Positions 16,247-24,512 of a stretch of 64,000 bases of DNA are shown here, in pieces (position 1 is the stretch's first letter; every line of letters starts with the position of its first letter). The DNA is taken from positions 299,362 to 363,361 of the forward strand of contig NZ_PEKX01000008.1 in the NCBI RefSeq assembly GCF_002796985.1, read 5' to 3'. Position numbers and translations under genes: made by a program. Under the pieces are notes generated by a model. That model was given only the letters and a program-made list of their open reading frames with translations, had not been told where the DNA came from and did not search any database. The DNA comes from Pseudomonas sp. (GTDB taxonomy: Bacteria; Pseudomonadota; Gammaproteobacteria; Pseudomonadales; Pseudomonadaceae).

Positions 16247-17668
16247 ATGGACAAGCGTTACTGTCACTACCACAGTGCCCAGCCTGCGACCTGGCAATGC
16301 CAGCCGTGCGAGCGACTTTACGGCGACTGCTGCATTCCGCTCAACGCCGACGCTCCGGAGTACACGCCATCCTGCCCGCTGTGCCGTGGCCACCTGCGCT
16401 TCCTGGGCGCGGCCAATACCGCACAACCCTTCTGGGAGCGCCTGTCGAAGTTCTTCGCCTATGGCTTCCAGGCAGGGCCATTGGCTTTCTGTGCCTTGCT
16501 GGCACTGGCCTGCGTATTCATGCCCGCGAGCTTGCTGCTGTGGATCGCGCTACTCAGCGTGGCGACCAAATACCTGCACAGCGTGATCGAAGCGGCCAGC
16601 TTTGGTGGTCAGGACGCCCCGGGGCTGCTGGAAGCGTTCAGGGTCGACAGCCTGCAGACATTCTTCCAGCAGTTGGCAGTGTTCCTGATTGCCCTGGTGC
16701 TGCTCTGGCTGGCGACTGACTTTCATAGCGAGGCGATCTACTGGGCGGTCAACATTGCCATCATGCTGGTGTTGCCGGCGAGCATCATCCGTCTCTCGCT
16801 GGACAAGAGCCTGCGGGCGGCCCTCAGCCCCAGTGAGGTAGGGCAGGTGATCGCGGCCATGGGCTGGCGTTACCTGATCCTCTGCGTGTTCCTGTTCATT
16901 CTCTGGCAGTCGCCCAGCTACGTCGGCTGGCTGCTTTCCCACGGCTTGCCAAGGGTGGTGATGGTGCCCGTGGTGGCTGGGCTGACCGGGTATTTCAGCG
17001 TGGTGATGTGCGCCATGATGGGTTACGCGGTGTTCCAGTATCAGGGGGAGCTGGGCTACGTTTCTGCCGGGGACGATGCGCCAGCCGGCTTTGCCGCGCC
17101 GGAATGGCACCGTCGCAAGGCGATGGCCGAGGCGGAGGTGCGGGTCAAGGAGGGGCAGACCGGCGCAGCCCTGGAGATCCTGGTCGCCGCCCTGCGAGAA
17201 GGTCGCCAGGACCTGAAACTGAACGAACGTTATCACCAGCTGCTCTTCGCCCTGAACGAGCGCACCGAGTGCTTGAACCACCTGCCGCACTATCTTGGCC
17301 TGGCCAGCCGGCTCAATCCTCAGCTTGCCGCCAGCGCCTTCCTCAATGCTCGGCAACTGCAGGCGGATTACCTGCCGGAGGACCCGAGCGTCTGCGAGCG
17401 CATCGCCGAAGTCCTGATCGAGCGGCACAAGGCCCGCGAGGGGCTGAGCCTGCTGCGCAACCTGCACAAGCGTTTCCCGGATTACCCCGGCATTCCCCGC
17501 GCCTACCTGATGGCTGCACGGGCATTCTCCGAAGAGCTGGGGCAGGTCGAGCCAGCGCAGCAGCTGCTGGCTTTCATTCGTCAGCGCTACCCGGAGTTCG
17601 AACAGATGGGGGAGGTGGTGCAGCTTGAGGCTGTGCTCGCCAAGCTGGGCAGAAATTCCGGAGCCTGA
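16247..17668 (+). CDS. Zinc-ribbon/B-box-like membrane protein with C-terminal helical repeats
   Basis: A 473-residue protein of unknown function. Residues 1-55 hold a Cys/His cluster (CHYH, CQPC, CC, CPLCRG) that looks like a B-box or zinc ribbon. Several hydrophobic helices follow between about 75 and 265. The last 180 residues are soluble helical repeats of TPR type (GQTGAALEILVAALREGRQDLKLNERYH, HKAREGLSLLRNLHKRFPDYPG). ATG at 16247 is used because AAGGAT lies 8 bases upstream; a TTG at 16202 sits against the pnp terminator. A zinc module on the cytoplasmic side joined to repeats suggests an adaptor or assembly role in the inner membrane, which is inference only. Confidence 0.75.
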   Translation: MDKRYCHYHSAQPATWQCQPCERLYGDCCIPLNADAPEYTPSCPLCRGHLRFLGAANTAQPFWERLSKFFAYGFQAGPLAFCALLALACVFMPASLLLWIALLSVATKYLHSVIEAASFGGQDAPGLLEAFRVDSLQTFFQQLAVFLIALVLLWLATDFHSEAIYWAVNIAIMLVLPASIIRLSLDKSLRAALSPSEVGQVIAAMGWRYLILCVFLFILWQSPSYVGWLLSHGLPRVVMVPVVAGLTGYFSVVMCAMMGYAVFQYQGELGYVSAGDDAPAGFAAPEWHRRKAMAEAEVRVKEGQTGAALEILVAALREGRQDLKLNERYHQLLFALNERTECLNHLPHYLGLASRLNPQLAASAFLNARQLQADYLPEDPSVCERIAEVLIERHKAREGLSLLRNLHKRFPDYPGIPRAYLMAARAFSEELGQVEPAQQLLAFIRQRYPEFEQMGEVVQLEAVLAKLGRNSGA

Positions 17669-17669
17669 T

Positions 17670-17713
17670 CGTGCAACCTGCACGAAAGTCAGCGGTGAAT
17701 TGTGCAAGCTGCA
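17670..17713 (+). promoter_or_regulatory. Paired GTGCA-N3-TGCA repeats, candidate activator sites
   Basis: Two copies of TGCA-N3-TGCA, at 17672-17682 and 17703-17713, are 31 bases apart (three helical turns). They lie about 70-110 bases upstream of the sigma-54-type promoter and start just after the preceding stop codon. A third half-matching TTGTGCAACTGC is near 17803. Confidence 0.4.
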
Positions 17714-17779
17714 AGCGTTTCGTTTCTGTTTTTAAATATAACATACTGATTTATATGGTTTTTATTTGATTGGCAAAAC

Positions 17780-17795
17780 TGGCATAGCGCTTGCG
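17780..17795 (+). promoter_or_regulatory. Probable sigma-54 (RpoN) promoter
   Basis: TGGCATAGCGCTTGCG has the -24 GG and -12 GC exactly 10 bases apart, close to the consensus TGGCACG-N4-TTGC. It precedes the BON-domain gene by 66 bases. The 60 bases before it are strongly AT-rich, as expected for bending or IHF binding. Confidence 0.65.
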
Positions 17796-17860
17796 ACATT
17801 CCTTGTGCAACTGCTGCCAGGTATGGGTCGCAGTTTTCCAATCATTCAGGAGAAACTGCC

Positions 17861-18208
17861 ATGAAACGTTTCAACAAACTGGCTCTTGCCGCCGCCACCG
17901 CAACCGCCCTGAGCTTCTCGTTCGCCAACTCGGTGTTCGCCCAGCCGACGACGCTGGCCGCCAACGAGACAGTCCAGAAAACCGAAGAGGCGGTTTCCGA
18001 TACCTGGATCACCAGCAAGGTGAAATCCAGCCTGATCGCCAACAAGGACATCAGCGGTACCAACATCAAGGTCGAAACCAACAAGGGCGTGGTTTCCCTG
18101 TCCGGTACCGTTAAGTCTGACGCCGAGAGAGAGCTGGCCGTGAAGACCACCCAGGGCATCAAGGGCGTCACCGCGGTGTCAGCCGATGGCCTGAAGTCGG
18201 TCGAGTAA
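17861..18208 (+). CDS. BON-domain periplasmic protein (OsmY-like)
   Basis: A 115-residue protein with an N-terminal signal peptide (KRFNKLALAAATATALSFSFANSVFA, cleaved near residue 27) and one BON domain (about 40-112: DTWITSKVKSSLIANKDISG, then VVSLSGTVKSDAERELAVKT and GVTAVSADGLK). BON domains are thought to bind membrane lipid, and OsmY-type proteins are induced by osmotic stress. E. coli OsmY has two BON domains; this one has only one. It is expressed alone, from the sigma-54-like promoter just upstream, and the Shine-Dalgarno CAGGAGAA is good. Confidence 0.88.
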   Translation: MKRFNKLALAAATATALSFSFANSVFAQPTTLAANETVQKTEEAVSDTWITSKVKSSLIANKDISGTNIKVETNKGVVSLSGTVKSDAERELAVKTTQGIKGVTAVSADGLKSVE

Positions 18209-18241
18209 GGGGTGTGCGCTCCTCTCGCTATTCAACCTCGA

Positions 18242-18373
18242 ACAGGAGGGTCGTCCGGGAATACTGACGATGATCTACAGGCGGCGGACGGACAGGCCGA
18301 GTAACTGGTAGACAAACTGCAAGTGCGCTACGGCTGGAGCCGCGAGAAAGCAGAGGAGGGAGCCCGAGGCTTC
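18242..18373 (+). pseudogene. Decayed csbD-like stress protein gene
   Basis: Reading the frame of base 18242 gives NTDDDL, a stop at 18302-18304, then LVDKLQVRYGWSREKAEE. CsbD proteins contain WGKLTDDDL ... QLVGKLQERYGWSRDEAER, so the same order of motifs is kept. The N-terminal half (MNEDxxKGKWKQ) is absent and the internal TAA disrupts the rest. In P. aeruginosa, as I recall, an intact csbD gene follows the BON gene at this place. I call it a remnant with an N-terminal deletion and a nonsense mutation. Confidence 0.7.
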
Positions 18374-18410
18374 AGTCGCCTACTGCAGCGTTCGGAAACA
18401 GGATCGATCC

Positions 18411-18442
18411 AAAGCCCCGCCGGCAAACCGGTGGGGCTTTTT
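18411..18442 (+). terminator. Terminator between csbD remnant and rhomboid gene
   Basis: AAAGCCCC, GCCGG-CAAA-CCGG, GGGGCTTTTT: strong stem with T-run on the plus strand. The minus strand also shows a weaker T-run, so it may serve the convergent rhomboid gene as well. Confidence 0.8.
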
Positions 18443-18464
18443 CATGGGCTTCTTCATGACAAGA

Positions 18465-19919
18465 TCAGGGGGCGAGATGCTGTTGATAGATCGTCAGCTG
18501 GCGGGTTGGGTCGGCTTCCGGGTAGTGCTGCCGGAGGAAGCGCGAGAGTTCCCGCACCGCCTGCAGGTCGCCCTTCTGGCCGATCAGCTTGGCCAGTTGC
18601 AGGGTCAGGCCGGGCAGTGGTTCGGGTAACTGCCCAGAGCGTGCCAGGCGGCGCCAGCTGTGCAGCGCCAGGGCTGCCTCATTGCGTTGCAGCAGCTTGC
18701 GCAGCAGGTGCAGTTGAATGGTTGGATGGGCGAGCAGCCCCGCGTCGCGGGCGACGCTCTCTTCGGCGAGTCGGCGCAGCAGAGCATCGGCTGCGGGTGA
18801 GGGCGGCAGGGCGAACAGCTGCTTGAGGGTTTCGCTCATCAGCGTGCGGTCTTGTCGCCCCTTGGCCACTCCGTAGAGGCGCTCGACGAGCACCGGTTGC
18901 CCAGGAAACTGCCGCAGCAGCTCTGAGCCGCGTGCGGCGGCCTGGTCGAGGGCGAAGCGGCCGATCTGCTCGTCCAGGGACGCCAGGGCGCGCTTGAAGG
19001 GCGCATCCGGGTCTTCCTTCGCGAGGTAAGCCTCGTCGACCGGCATCCGCCCCAGCTTGCGTGGCAGCCAGACGGCGAGGAAGCCGGAGACCAGGCCGCC
19101 GATGTGCGCGTAGTAGTTCACATGGTCGGCGGCGCGGATCAGCCCGAACAGCTCCTTGCCCAGCCACAGCGGCAGGATCCACAGCGCCGGCGCCTTGAGG
19201 TAGCCGATCAGCGGTCCGAGCCAGTAGAAGAAGCGGATGCGGCGCAGGCCGTACACGCCTATGTACATACCCATCAGGCCGGAGATGGCGCCCGAGGCAC
19301 CGATGCCGGGTACCCAGGAAGGGTCCAGCGCCCACCACAGCAGCCCGGAGCACAAGCCACTGAACAGGTACAGGCCCAGGTACATAGCGCGCCCCAACGC
19401 CGCCTCCAGGGCGAAGCCGAAGATGAACAGGAATACCAAGTTGCCGGCCAGGTGCCAGAAGCTGCCGTGCAGGAACATCGAGCCGAACAGGCCCTGAACG
19501 GTGAAGCGCTCGGGGACGAAGCCGAAACGCAGGCTGCTGGTCTGGTCGCGGGCCGCTTCGGCCTTCAGGCGCGAAGCTTGCCATGCAGCGTCCTGCTGGA
19601 AGGCGGGCAGGGCGCGCAGCTCATGGCCGAACTCCAGGTCCGAAAGCACCAGCCAGGCCAGTTGCTGACGCGGCAGGGCTTCGAGCGCACGCTGCTGGTC
19701 GGCCTCCAGCCGGTCGCGGCGCTCCAGCGAGGCGCTGAACAGTGGGCGCTCATGGCTGAGCAGTTCCTGGTCGAGATAGACGCGCACGGCCTCTTCGCGC
19801 CGGGTGCTGTCGCCACCCTGGTAGCCGAAGTAGATCAGTACATTGATGACGATCAGCAGCAGCGTGATGACCGGAGGCTTCTTCCAGTCCAGCGGGTGCT
19901 CGGCGGGGACGATGACCAT
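18465..19919 (-). CDS. Rhomboid family intramembrane serine protease
   Basis: A 484-residue protein. Helix 1 lies at about 15-34 and a roughly 100-residue extramembrane insert follows. The rhomboid core comes next: SMFLHGSFWHLAGNLVFL (Asn160 for the oxyanion), GASGAISG with the nucleophile Ser209, and HIGG with His272, so the catalytic dyad is intact. The last 190 residues are soluble and helical. ATG at 19919 is chosen for the AAGGAT 8 bases upstream. Bacterial rhomboids cleave membrane-spanning substrates; the long loop after helix 1 and the C-terminal domain are additions to the minimal GlpG form. Substrates are unknown. Confidence 0.88.
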   Translation of the reverse strand: MVIVPAEHPLDWKKPPVITLLLIVINVLIYFGYQGGDSTRREEAVRVYLDQELLSHERPLFSASLERRDRLEADQQRALEALPRQQLAWLVLSDLEFGHELRALPAFQQDAAWQASRLKAEAARDQTSSLRFGFVPERFTVQGLFGSMFLHGSFWHLAGNLVFLFIFGFALEAALGRAMYLGLYLFSGLCSGLLWWALDPSWVPGIGASGAISGLMGMYIGVYGLRRIRFFYWLGPLIGYLKAPALWILPLWLGKELFGLIRAADHVNYYAHIGGLVSGFLAVWLPRKLGRMPVDEAYLAKEDPDAPFKRALASLDEQIGRFALDQAAARGSELLRQFPGQPVLVERLYGVAKGRQDRTLMSETLKQLFALPPSPAADALLRRLAEESVARDAGLLAHPTIQLHLLRKLLQRNEAALALHSWRRLARSGQLPEPLPGLTLQLAKLIGQKGDLQAVRELSRFLRQHYPEADPTRQLTIYQQHLAP

Positions 19920-19992
19920 GGCGACCGATCCTTGGCCCAAATGGCGTGAGTGCTTGAGTGGCGGCGAGACTAGCATCTCGCCAGCACGCCTG

Positions 19993-20316
19993 TCAGTTGC
20001 CGCTGCGCTTGCTCTGGATATCGCTCAGGCGGTTACCTTCGAAGCGGACGAAGTACAGCATGCCGCTCCAGGGACCGTAGATCCATTCCTCCACGGCCAC
20101 TTCCATGGTTTCGCCGTAGCGCTCTCCGGGTACCTGTTTGTAGCCAAGGAAGGAACGGCTGACCGGCTCGCCACAGCGGCTGAGCACGTCACTGGTGACA
20201 TCGCCGGTACTGATCAGCTTGCTGCTGCAGCGCAGGCTGGCGGCCTGGGTGGCGGTGGCGGCAAAGCTGAGGGGCAACAGCAGCGCAGCGATGCGCAGAA
20301 GGGGAGTTGTCTTCAA
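19993..20316 (-). CDS. DUF2845 family secreted protein (second copy)
   Basis: A 107-residue protein with a signal peptide (LKTTPLLRIAALLLPLSFAA, cleaved after TQA) and a DUF2845 domain: LRCSSKLISTGDVTSDVLSRCGEPVS, EEWIYGP, LYFVRFEGNRLSDIQ. Two cysteines (in RCSS and RCGE) could form a disulfide. The start is TTG at 20316, which overlaps the stop of the upstream paralogue in the form TTGA, so translation is coupled. Function is unknown. Confidence 0.78.
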   Translation of the reverse strand: MKTTPLLRIAALLLPLSFAATATQAASLRCSSKLISTGDVTSDVLSRCGEPVSRSFLGYKQVPGERYGETMEVAVEEWIYGPWSGMLYFVRFEGNRLSDIQSKRSGN

Positions 20317-20603
20317 TTGCGTTTGAACTCGATGCTTTTGAGTTTGTTGGCTTCGAAGGTGAGGATGTAGCTGGTGCCGTTGCGCGGTCCGTAGACCCAC
20401 TCCTCGACGCGGTATTCGCGGCGGTCGTAGCCGCCGAGGGTATAGCCGACTTCGTCGCGATGATCCGGAGCACCACACTTCTGCTCGACCTCCCAGGCGC
20501 GGTCGCCGGCGTTGATCAGGGCACTGCCGCAACGCATGCTTTCCGCCTGGGCGCCCGCCGCGCAAAGCAGCAGGGCGCAGGACATCCAGGTCAGGGCTTT
20601 CAT
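20313..20603 (-). CDS. DUF2845 family secreted protein (first copy)
   Basis: A 96-residue protein with signal peptide MKALTWMSCALLLCAAGAQA and the DUF2845 pattern MRCGSALINAGDRAWEVEQKCGAPDHR, EEWVYGPRNGTSYILTFEANKLKSIEF. It is paralogous to the gene that follows it; both keep the two Cys and the EEW-YGP motif, so they arose by tandem duplication. It begins 11 bases after the stop of the DUF748 gene and the three genes are probably one minus-strand operon. No function known to me. Confidence 0.8.
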   Translation of the reverse strand: MKALTWMSCALLLCAAGAQAESMRCGSALINAGDRAWEVEQKCGAPDHRDEVGYTLGGYDRREYRVEEWVYGPRNGTSYILTFEANKLKSIEFKRN

Positions 20604-20614
20604 CGAACGACTCC

Positions 20615-23600
20615 TTATTCGCTATCGAGGTGAAGCTGGGTGGCCACACTGCCACCATTCTCCGCTTCGCCGAAGCTCACGTCGATGAGGTAGATACGGT
20701 CGTCGCCCAGGCCGCCCTTGGCGACCAGGTAGTCCTTGATCTGGGTGGCGCGCTCCTGACCGAGTTTACGCAGCAGTAACTGGTTGTCGCTCCAGGAGTC
20801 GAGCACGGCCTGGCGCATCTTCGCCGAGCGCTCGTCCTTGCTGAGTTCCTGCCATTCCGCGGGCGGTTGTATCTTCAGGCGTGCGCGGTAGACGCCTTCG
20901 AGCAGGACCGGTTGCAGGTCATCCGGCACCTCCAGTTGGCTGGGATCGCTGGGTACTTTGTCGCCCCGGCGCTGCAGCATGCTGTAGTAGTTCTTCTGGT
21001 ATTCCTGCTTCAGGCGTTTGTCGGCCAGCAGCGGGCCGTCGCTACTGGCCGCGGCGACGCCTTCGACCTCCAGCTTCAGTGCAGGACGTTGCTTGAGGGC
21101 TTCGGCCAGCTTGTCGAGATTGCCTTGGGCGCTGGCGTCCAGTTCGCTGGAGCCGGGGGCGAACACCACGTTGCTCAGGTCCGGGCCGCCGGAACCACCG
21201 GCCAGACCGGCGATGAAGTTGAACGGCGCCTGGACGGCGCGTACGACCAGATTGCGCAGGGTCTGCCAGACGATGGGCATGACGCTGAACTGTGGGTTAT
21301 TCAGGTCGCCTTCCACCGGCAACTGGATATCGATGTTGCCGTTGGCGTCCTTGAGTAGGGCAATAGCCAGCTTCACCGGCAGGTCCACGGCGTCGGGGCT
21401 GTCGACCTTCTCGCCCAGTTGCAGGTGTTCCACCAGCACCTTGTTGTCGGCCTTGAGCTTGCCTTGGGTGATCTGGTAGTGCAGGTCCAGGTTCAGCCGG
21501 CCCTTGCGGATGCGGTAGCCGGCGAACTTACCGGAGTAGGGCGTCAGAGTGGTCAGTTCGACGCGTTTGAAGCTGGTGGCGATGTCCAGCTTCTCCAGCG
21601 GCGAGAACGGGTTGAGGCTGCCCTTGATGGTGACCGGCGCGTACTTGTCGACCTTGCCCTTCACGTCTACCGATGCCGGCGCCGGATTGCGGTTGTCGAT
21701 GGTGCCAATCTCGCCGCCCAACTGTTGGATGGCGGTGGCGAAGTCCGGGCGCAAGGTCAGGTCGGCGAAGTTGGCCGAGCCGTTGTTGATCTTCACGCCG
21801 CCGATGCGGATGCCCAGCGGTTTGCTCGCGCCGCCCGCACTACCGCCTTTGTTCGCTGGAGATGATGCGGACTCTGGCTGCGGAATGATCAGCTCGCTGA
21901 CGTTGGTCGTGCGGTCCTCGTTGATGATGAAACGCGCGTAGGGCTCTTCCAGCGACACGGTCTGGATGACCAGGCTGTCGCCGTGTTTATAGGCCAGGCC
22001 GTCGAGGGTCAGCTTGGTCCATTTGACGAAGTCGCGGTTCTTGAGGGTGTCCAGGGTATGCAACTGGGTCACCTGGGCGCTGCCGTTGACGCTGAAAGCC
22101 AGCGGGTCAGTGCCCTTTAGGTCGACGTTCAGATCGCTGGACAGCAGTCCGCTGCGCAGTTCCAGGCGAATGAACGGGTCGATGTAGGACTGGGCGACGC
22201 GCAGGTCGATGTCGCGAGTCGAGACCTTCAGTCGGGCGCTGACCGGATTCGGAATGACCTGGCCGCTGGCCTCGATCTGCCCGCGCGGGCCGAGACCGGT
22301 CTTGAGCTTGAGCTGCAGTGGCGAAGTAAGGCCGCTGTCGAGGTTCTGCAGGTCCAGGTCCAGTGGGCCTACTTCGAGGTTGACCGGCTTGCCTGGCGCA
22401 CGATCAGCCAAGTGAGCCTTGTAGCCGCGCAGTTGGGTGTCGCGCAGGACGACGTGCCATGGCTTCTGCGGCTCGGCTGGTTTGGTCTGCTCGGCCGTTT
22501 GCGGCGTCTTGTCAGCCTCGGCGGGCTTGGCTTCGGGCTTGGACGGGGATGCCGGTTTGGCTGGCTCGGTCCGGGCGGTCCCGGTGGGGGCGCTGGGTTT
22601 GGCTTCCGGCTGCTCGGTCGAGGCCTGTTGTTCCTTGGCGAGCTGCGTAGCTGTCGCTGTGGTGGGGGTTGGCTCGGGAGCCGTCTGCGCCTGTGGCGTG
22701 GGCTCCTCCGGGCGCTTGTAGGGTTTGAAGGTGGCGAAGAGCTTCTGCCAGTCCAGCTGGCCGTCCTTCTCCCGCGCCGCCCAGGCTTCCAGGCCCTGGC
22801 TGCGGATCTGGCCGACCACCACTTCGCGCTTGGCGAGGTCCAGGGTGGTATCGGCGACGTCGAACGTGGCGAGCTTGGCCAGCGGCTTGCCGTCCGGAGA
22901 GGTCAGGTCGAGGTCGCGCAGTGTGATGGCGGCCTTGTTCAGCATCAGCTGGGTATCTTTCGACAGGTCCAGGTGATAGTCGGATGCCAGGCTGAGGATG
23001 CCGTTGTTCAGGTTCAGCGGAGCGTTGTCCCGTACGTAGGGCCACCAGGCCTTCAGCGGCACGCCTTCGAGGGTGAAGCTGCCCTTGGAGGTGAAGGGCA
23101 CGATACTCAGGTCGCCCTTCCAGTCGAGCTTGCCGCCGTGGGGGCCAGTGGCGATCAGGGTCATCTCGGCGCCGTCGTCCGGCAGGGTGCTGAGGTTGCG
23201 CAGTTCGAAGCCCATCGGGTCGAAGACGAACTCCACCGGCTCGCTCGGGCGACGGTCGAGGAAGTGCAGGCTGCCTTCGGCCAGGCGGATGCGGTCGATG
23301 CGCAGCGGGAATGGCTGGCTGGGTTCTTCCGCTACCGGTGTCGGTTCGCTGGGGGGGATCTTGAACAGTCGGCTTAGGTTCAGCGTGCCGTTCTCGGCGA
23401 ACAGCAGTTCGGTATGGGGCGCGTCCAGTTCGACATCGGCAAGGTGCAGCCTGCGTTTCCACAGGCTGTCAAGTTCGAGGTTGGCGTAGAGCCGACGGAA
23501 ACGTACCTGCTCCTGTCCGTCCTGGCCAAGGTGCAAGCCCCAGAGGGTGAGCTCCAGGCTGAACGGGTTGAATTCGATACGTTCCAGGCGTGCCGGGACG

Positions 23601-23731
23601 GTCGAGTATTGAGCCAGTTGCTGGTTGGCTATACGCAGGCCGATGCCGGGGAGGATGAGGAAGCCCAGCAGGCAGTAGAGGAGAACCAGTAGCACAACCG
23701 CGCCGATGGCGCGCTTCAATCCTTTGGGCAT
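20615..23731 (-). CDS. Large DUF748/AsmA-like envelope protein
   Basis: A 1038-residue protein with an N-terminal membrane anchor (about 8-32), repeated beta-rich segments of AsmA/DUF748 type (FNPFSLELTLWGLHLG, SLASDYHLDLS, GKVDKYAPVTIKGSLNPFSP), and a C-terminal module at about 855-1030 beginning NVVFAPGSSELDASAQGNLDKLAEAL, which resembles the start of an OmpA-like peptidoglycan-binding fold. Between about 345 and 425 there is a Pro/Ala/Thr/Glu-rich linker. AsmA-like proteins form hydrophobic grooves bridging inner and outer membrane, and lipid transport is proposed for the superfamily. The DUF748-plus-OmpA-like arrangement suggests a bridge anchored to the wall, by inference. Confidence 0.82.
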   Translation of the reverse strand: MPKGLKRAIGAVVLLVLLYCLLGFLILPGIGLRIANQQLAQYSTVPARLERIEFNPFSLELTLWGLHLGQDGQEQVRFRRLYANLELDSLWKRRLHLADVELDAPHTELLFAENGTLNLSRLFKIPPSEPTPVAEEPSQPFPLRIDRIRLAEGSLHFLDRRPSEPVEFVFDPMGFELRNLSTLPDDGAEMTLIATGPHGGKLDWKGDLSIVPFTSKGSFTLEGVPLKAWWPYVRDNAPLNLNNGILSLASDYHLDLSKDTQLMLNKAAITLRDLDLTSPDGKPLAKLATFDVADTTLDLAKREVVVGQIRSQGLEAWAAREKDGQLDWQKLFATFKPYKRPEEPTPQAQTAPEPTPTTATATQLAKEQQASTEQPEAKPSAPTGTARTEPAKPASPSKPEAKPAEADKTPQTAEQTKPAEPQKPWHVVLRDTQLRGYKAHLADRAPGKPVNLEVGPLDLDLQNLDSGLTSPLQLKLKTGLGPRGQIEASGQVIPNPVSARLKVSTRDIDLRVAQSYIDPFIRLELRSGLLSSDLNVDLKGTDPLAFSVNGSAQVTQLHTLDTLKNRDFVKWTKLTLDGLAYKHGDSLVIQTVSLEEPYARFIINEDRTTNVSELIIPQPESASSPANKGGSAGGASKPLGIRIGGVKINNGSANFADLTLRPDFATAIQQLGGEIGTIDNRNPAPASVDVKGKVDKYAPVTIKGSLNPFSPLEKLDIATSFKRVELTTLTPYSGKFAGYRIRKGRLNLDLHYQITQGKLKADNKVLVEHLQLGEKVDSPDAVDLPVKLAIALLKDANGNIDIQLPVEGDLNNPQFSVMPIVWQTLRNLVVRAVQAPFNFIAGLAGGSGGPDLSNVVFAPGSSELDASAQGNLDKLAEALKQRPALKLEVEGVAAASSDGPLLADKRLKQEYQKNYYSMLQRRGDKVPSDPSQLEVPDDLQPVLLEGVYRARLKIQPPAEWQELSKDERSAKMRQAVLDSWSDNQLLLRKLGQERATQIKDYLVAKGGLGDDRIYLIDVSFGEAENGGSVATQLHLDSE

Positions 23732-23831
23732 GGCGAGAGTCGTTTCCGTCGTGACGTGCCAAACCAGTATGGCACGGCTGGGATTCTTCGATTCGAAAGT
23801 CGCCTTCGGACGCGGTTTTCAGTGATTTCTG

Positions 23832-24446
23832 TCAGTCGTTCAGGCGATGGGTGCGGGCGAATTCCACCAGGTCCACAAGGCTTTCCAGGTTCAGTTTCTC
23901 AAGAATGCGGGTCTTGTAGGTGCTGACGGTCTTCTGGCTGAGGAAGAGTTCCTCGGCTATGTCCTTGTTGCTCATCCCGCGCACCAGGCTTCGCAACACC
24001 ACCAGTTCCCGCGGTGTCAGGCTGGCCACAGGGTCGCTGCTCTTGTCGATGCTCAGCGCCTTTTCCGGGAAGCAGCGATAGCCGGAGACCAGCATGCGCG
24101 CGGCATTGAGAATGGCGCTGGTGTCCTTGTTCTTGCTGACGAAACCATGGGCACCCGCGGCTTCGACCTTGCTCGAGTAGAGACGTTCATCCTGCGAGCT
24201 CAAGACCAGCAGGCGGATGTTTTCGTCGAAGATGTGGATACGCGCCAGCAGATCCAGGCCGTCCATGCCCGGCAGGTTGAGGTCCAGTATCACGAGGTCC
24301 GGACGCTCCTTGCGGACCGAGTCCAGGCCGCCATGGCCATCGGCCGCTTCGCGAGCCACTTCGAACTGCGGATCCTGCTCGAGCAACGAGCGGATGGCCA
24401 GGCGCATCGCGGGGTGATCCTCGATCAGCACCACACGCTTTTTCAT
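23832..24446 (-). CDS. Orphan NarL/FixJ-type response regulator
   Basis: A 204-residue regulator with a receiver domain (phosphorylation site Asp55 in VILDLNLPG, Asp10 in the acidic pocket, Lys in SKNKD) and a LuxR-type HTH (LTPRELVVLRSLVRGMSNKDIAEEL, SQKTVSTYKTRILEKL). The layout resembles BvgA and Pseudomonas RocA regulators. No histidine kinase gene lies nearby, so its partner is elsewhere. ATG at 24446 starts MKKRVVLIED; longer frames upstream are unlikely. An inverted repeat at 24513-24537 in its promoter region is a candidate autoregulatory site. Target genes may include the thiolase behind it, but this is a guess. Confidence 0.88.
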   Translation of the reverse strand: MKKRVVLIEDHPAMRLAIRSLLEQDPQFEVAREAADGHGGLDSVRKERPDLVILDLNLPGMDGLDLLARIHIFDENIRLLVLSSQDERLYSSKVEAAGAHGFVSKNKDTSAILNAARMLVSGYRCFPEKALSIDKSSDPVASLTPRELVVLRSLVRGMSNKDIAEELFLSQKTVSTYKTRILEKLNLESLVDLVEFARTHRLND

Positions 24447-24512
24447 AGTTAACTCCCTGAGTCCAAATGATTTGCGCGCATTGATCTTGAAGATAGACCA
24501 GTTGTTCAAGTA

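Noticed and set aside
18323..18826. A 167-codon plus-strand frame that begins within the csbD remnant
   Set aside because: Only the first 20 codons resemble CsbD; the rest is antisense to the rhomboid gene and runs through a terminator.
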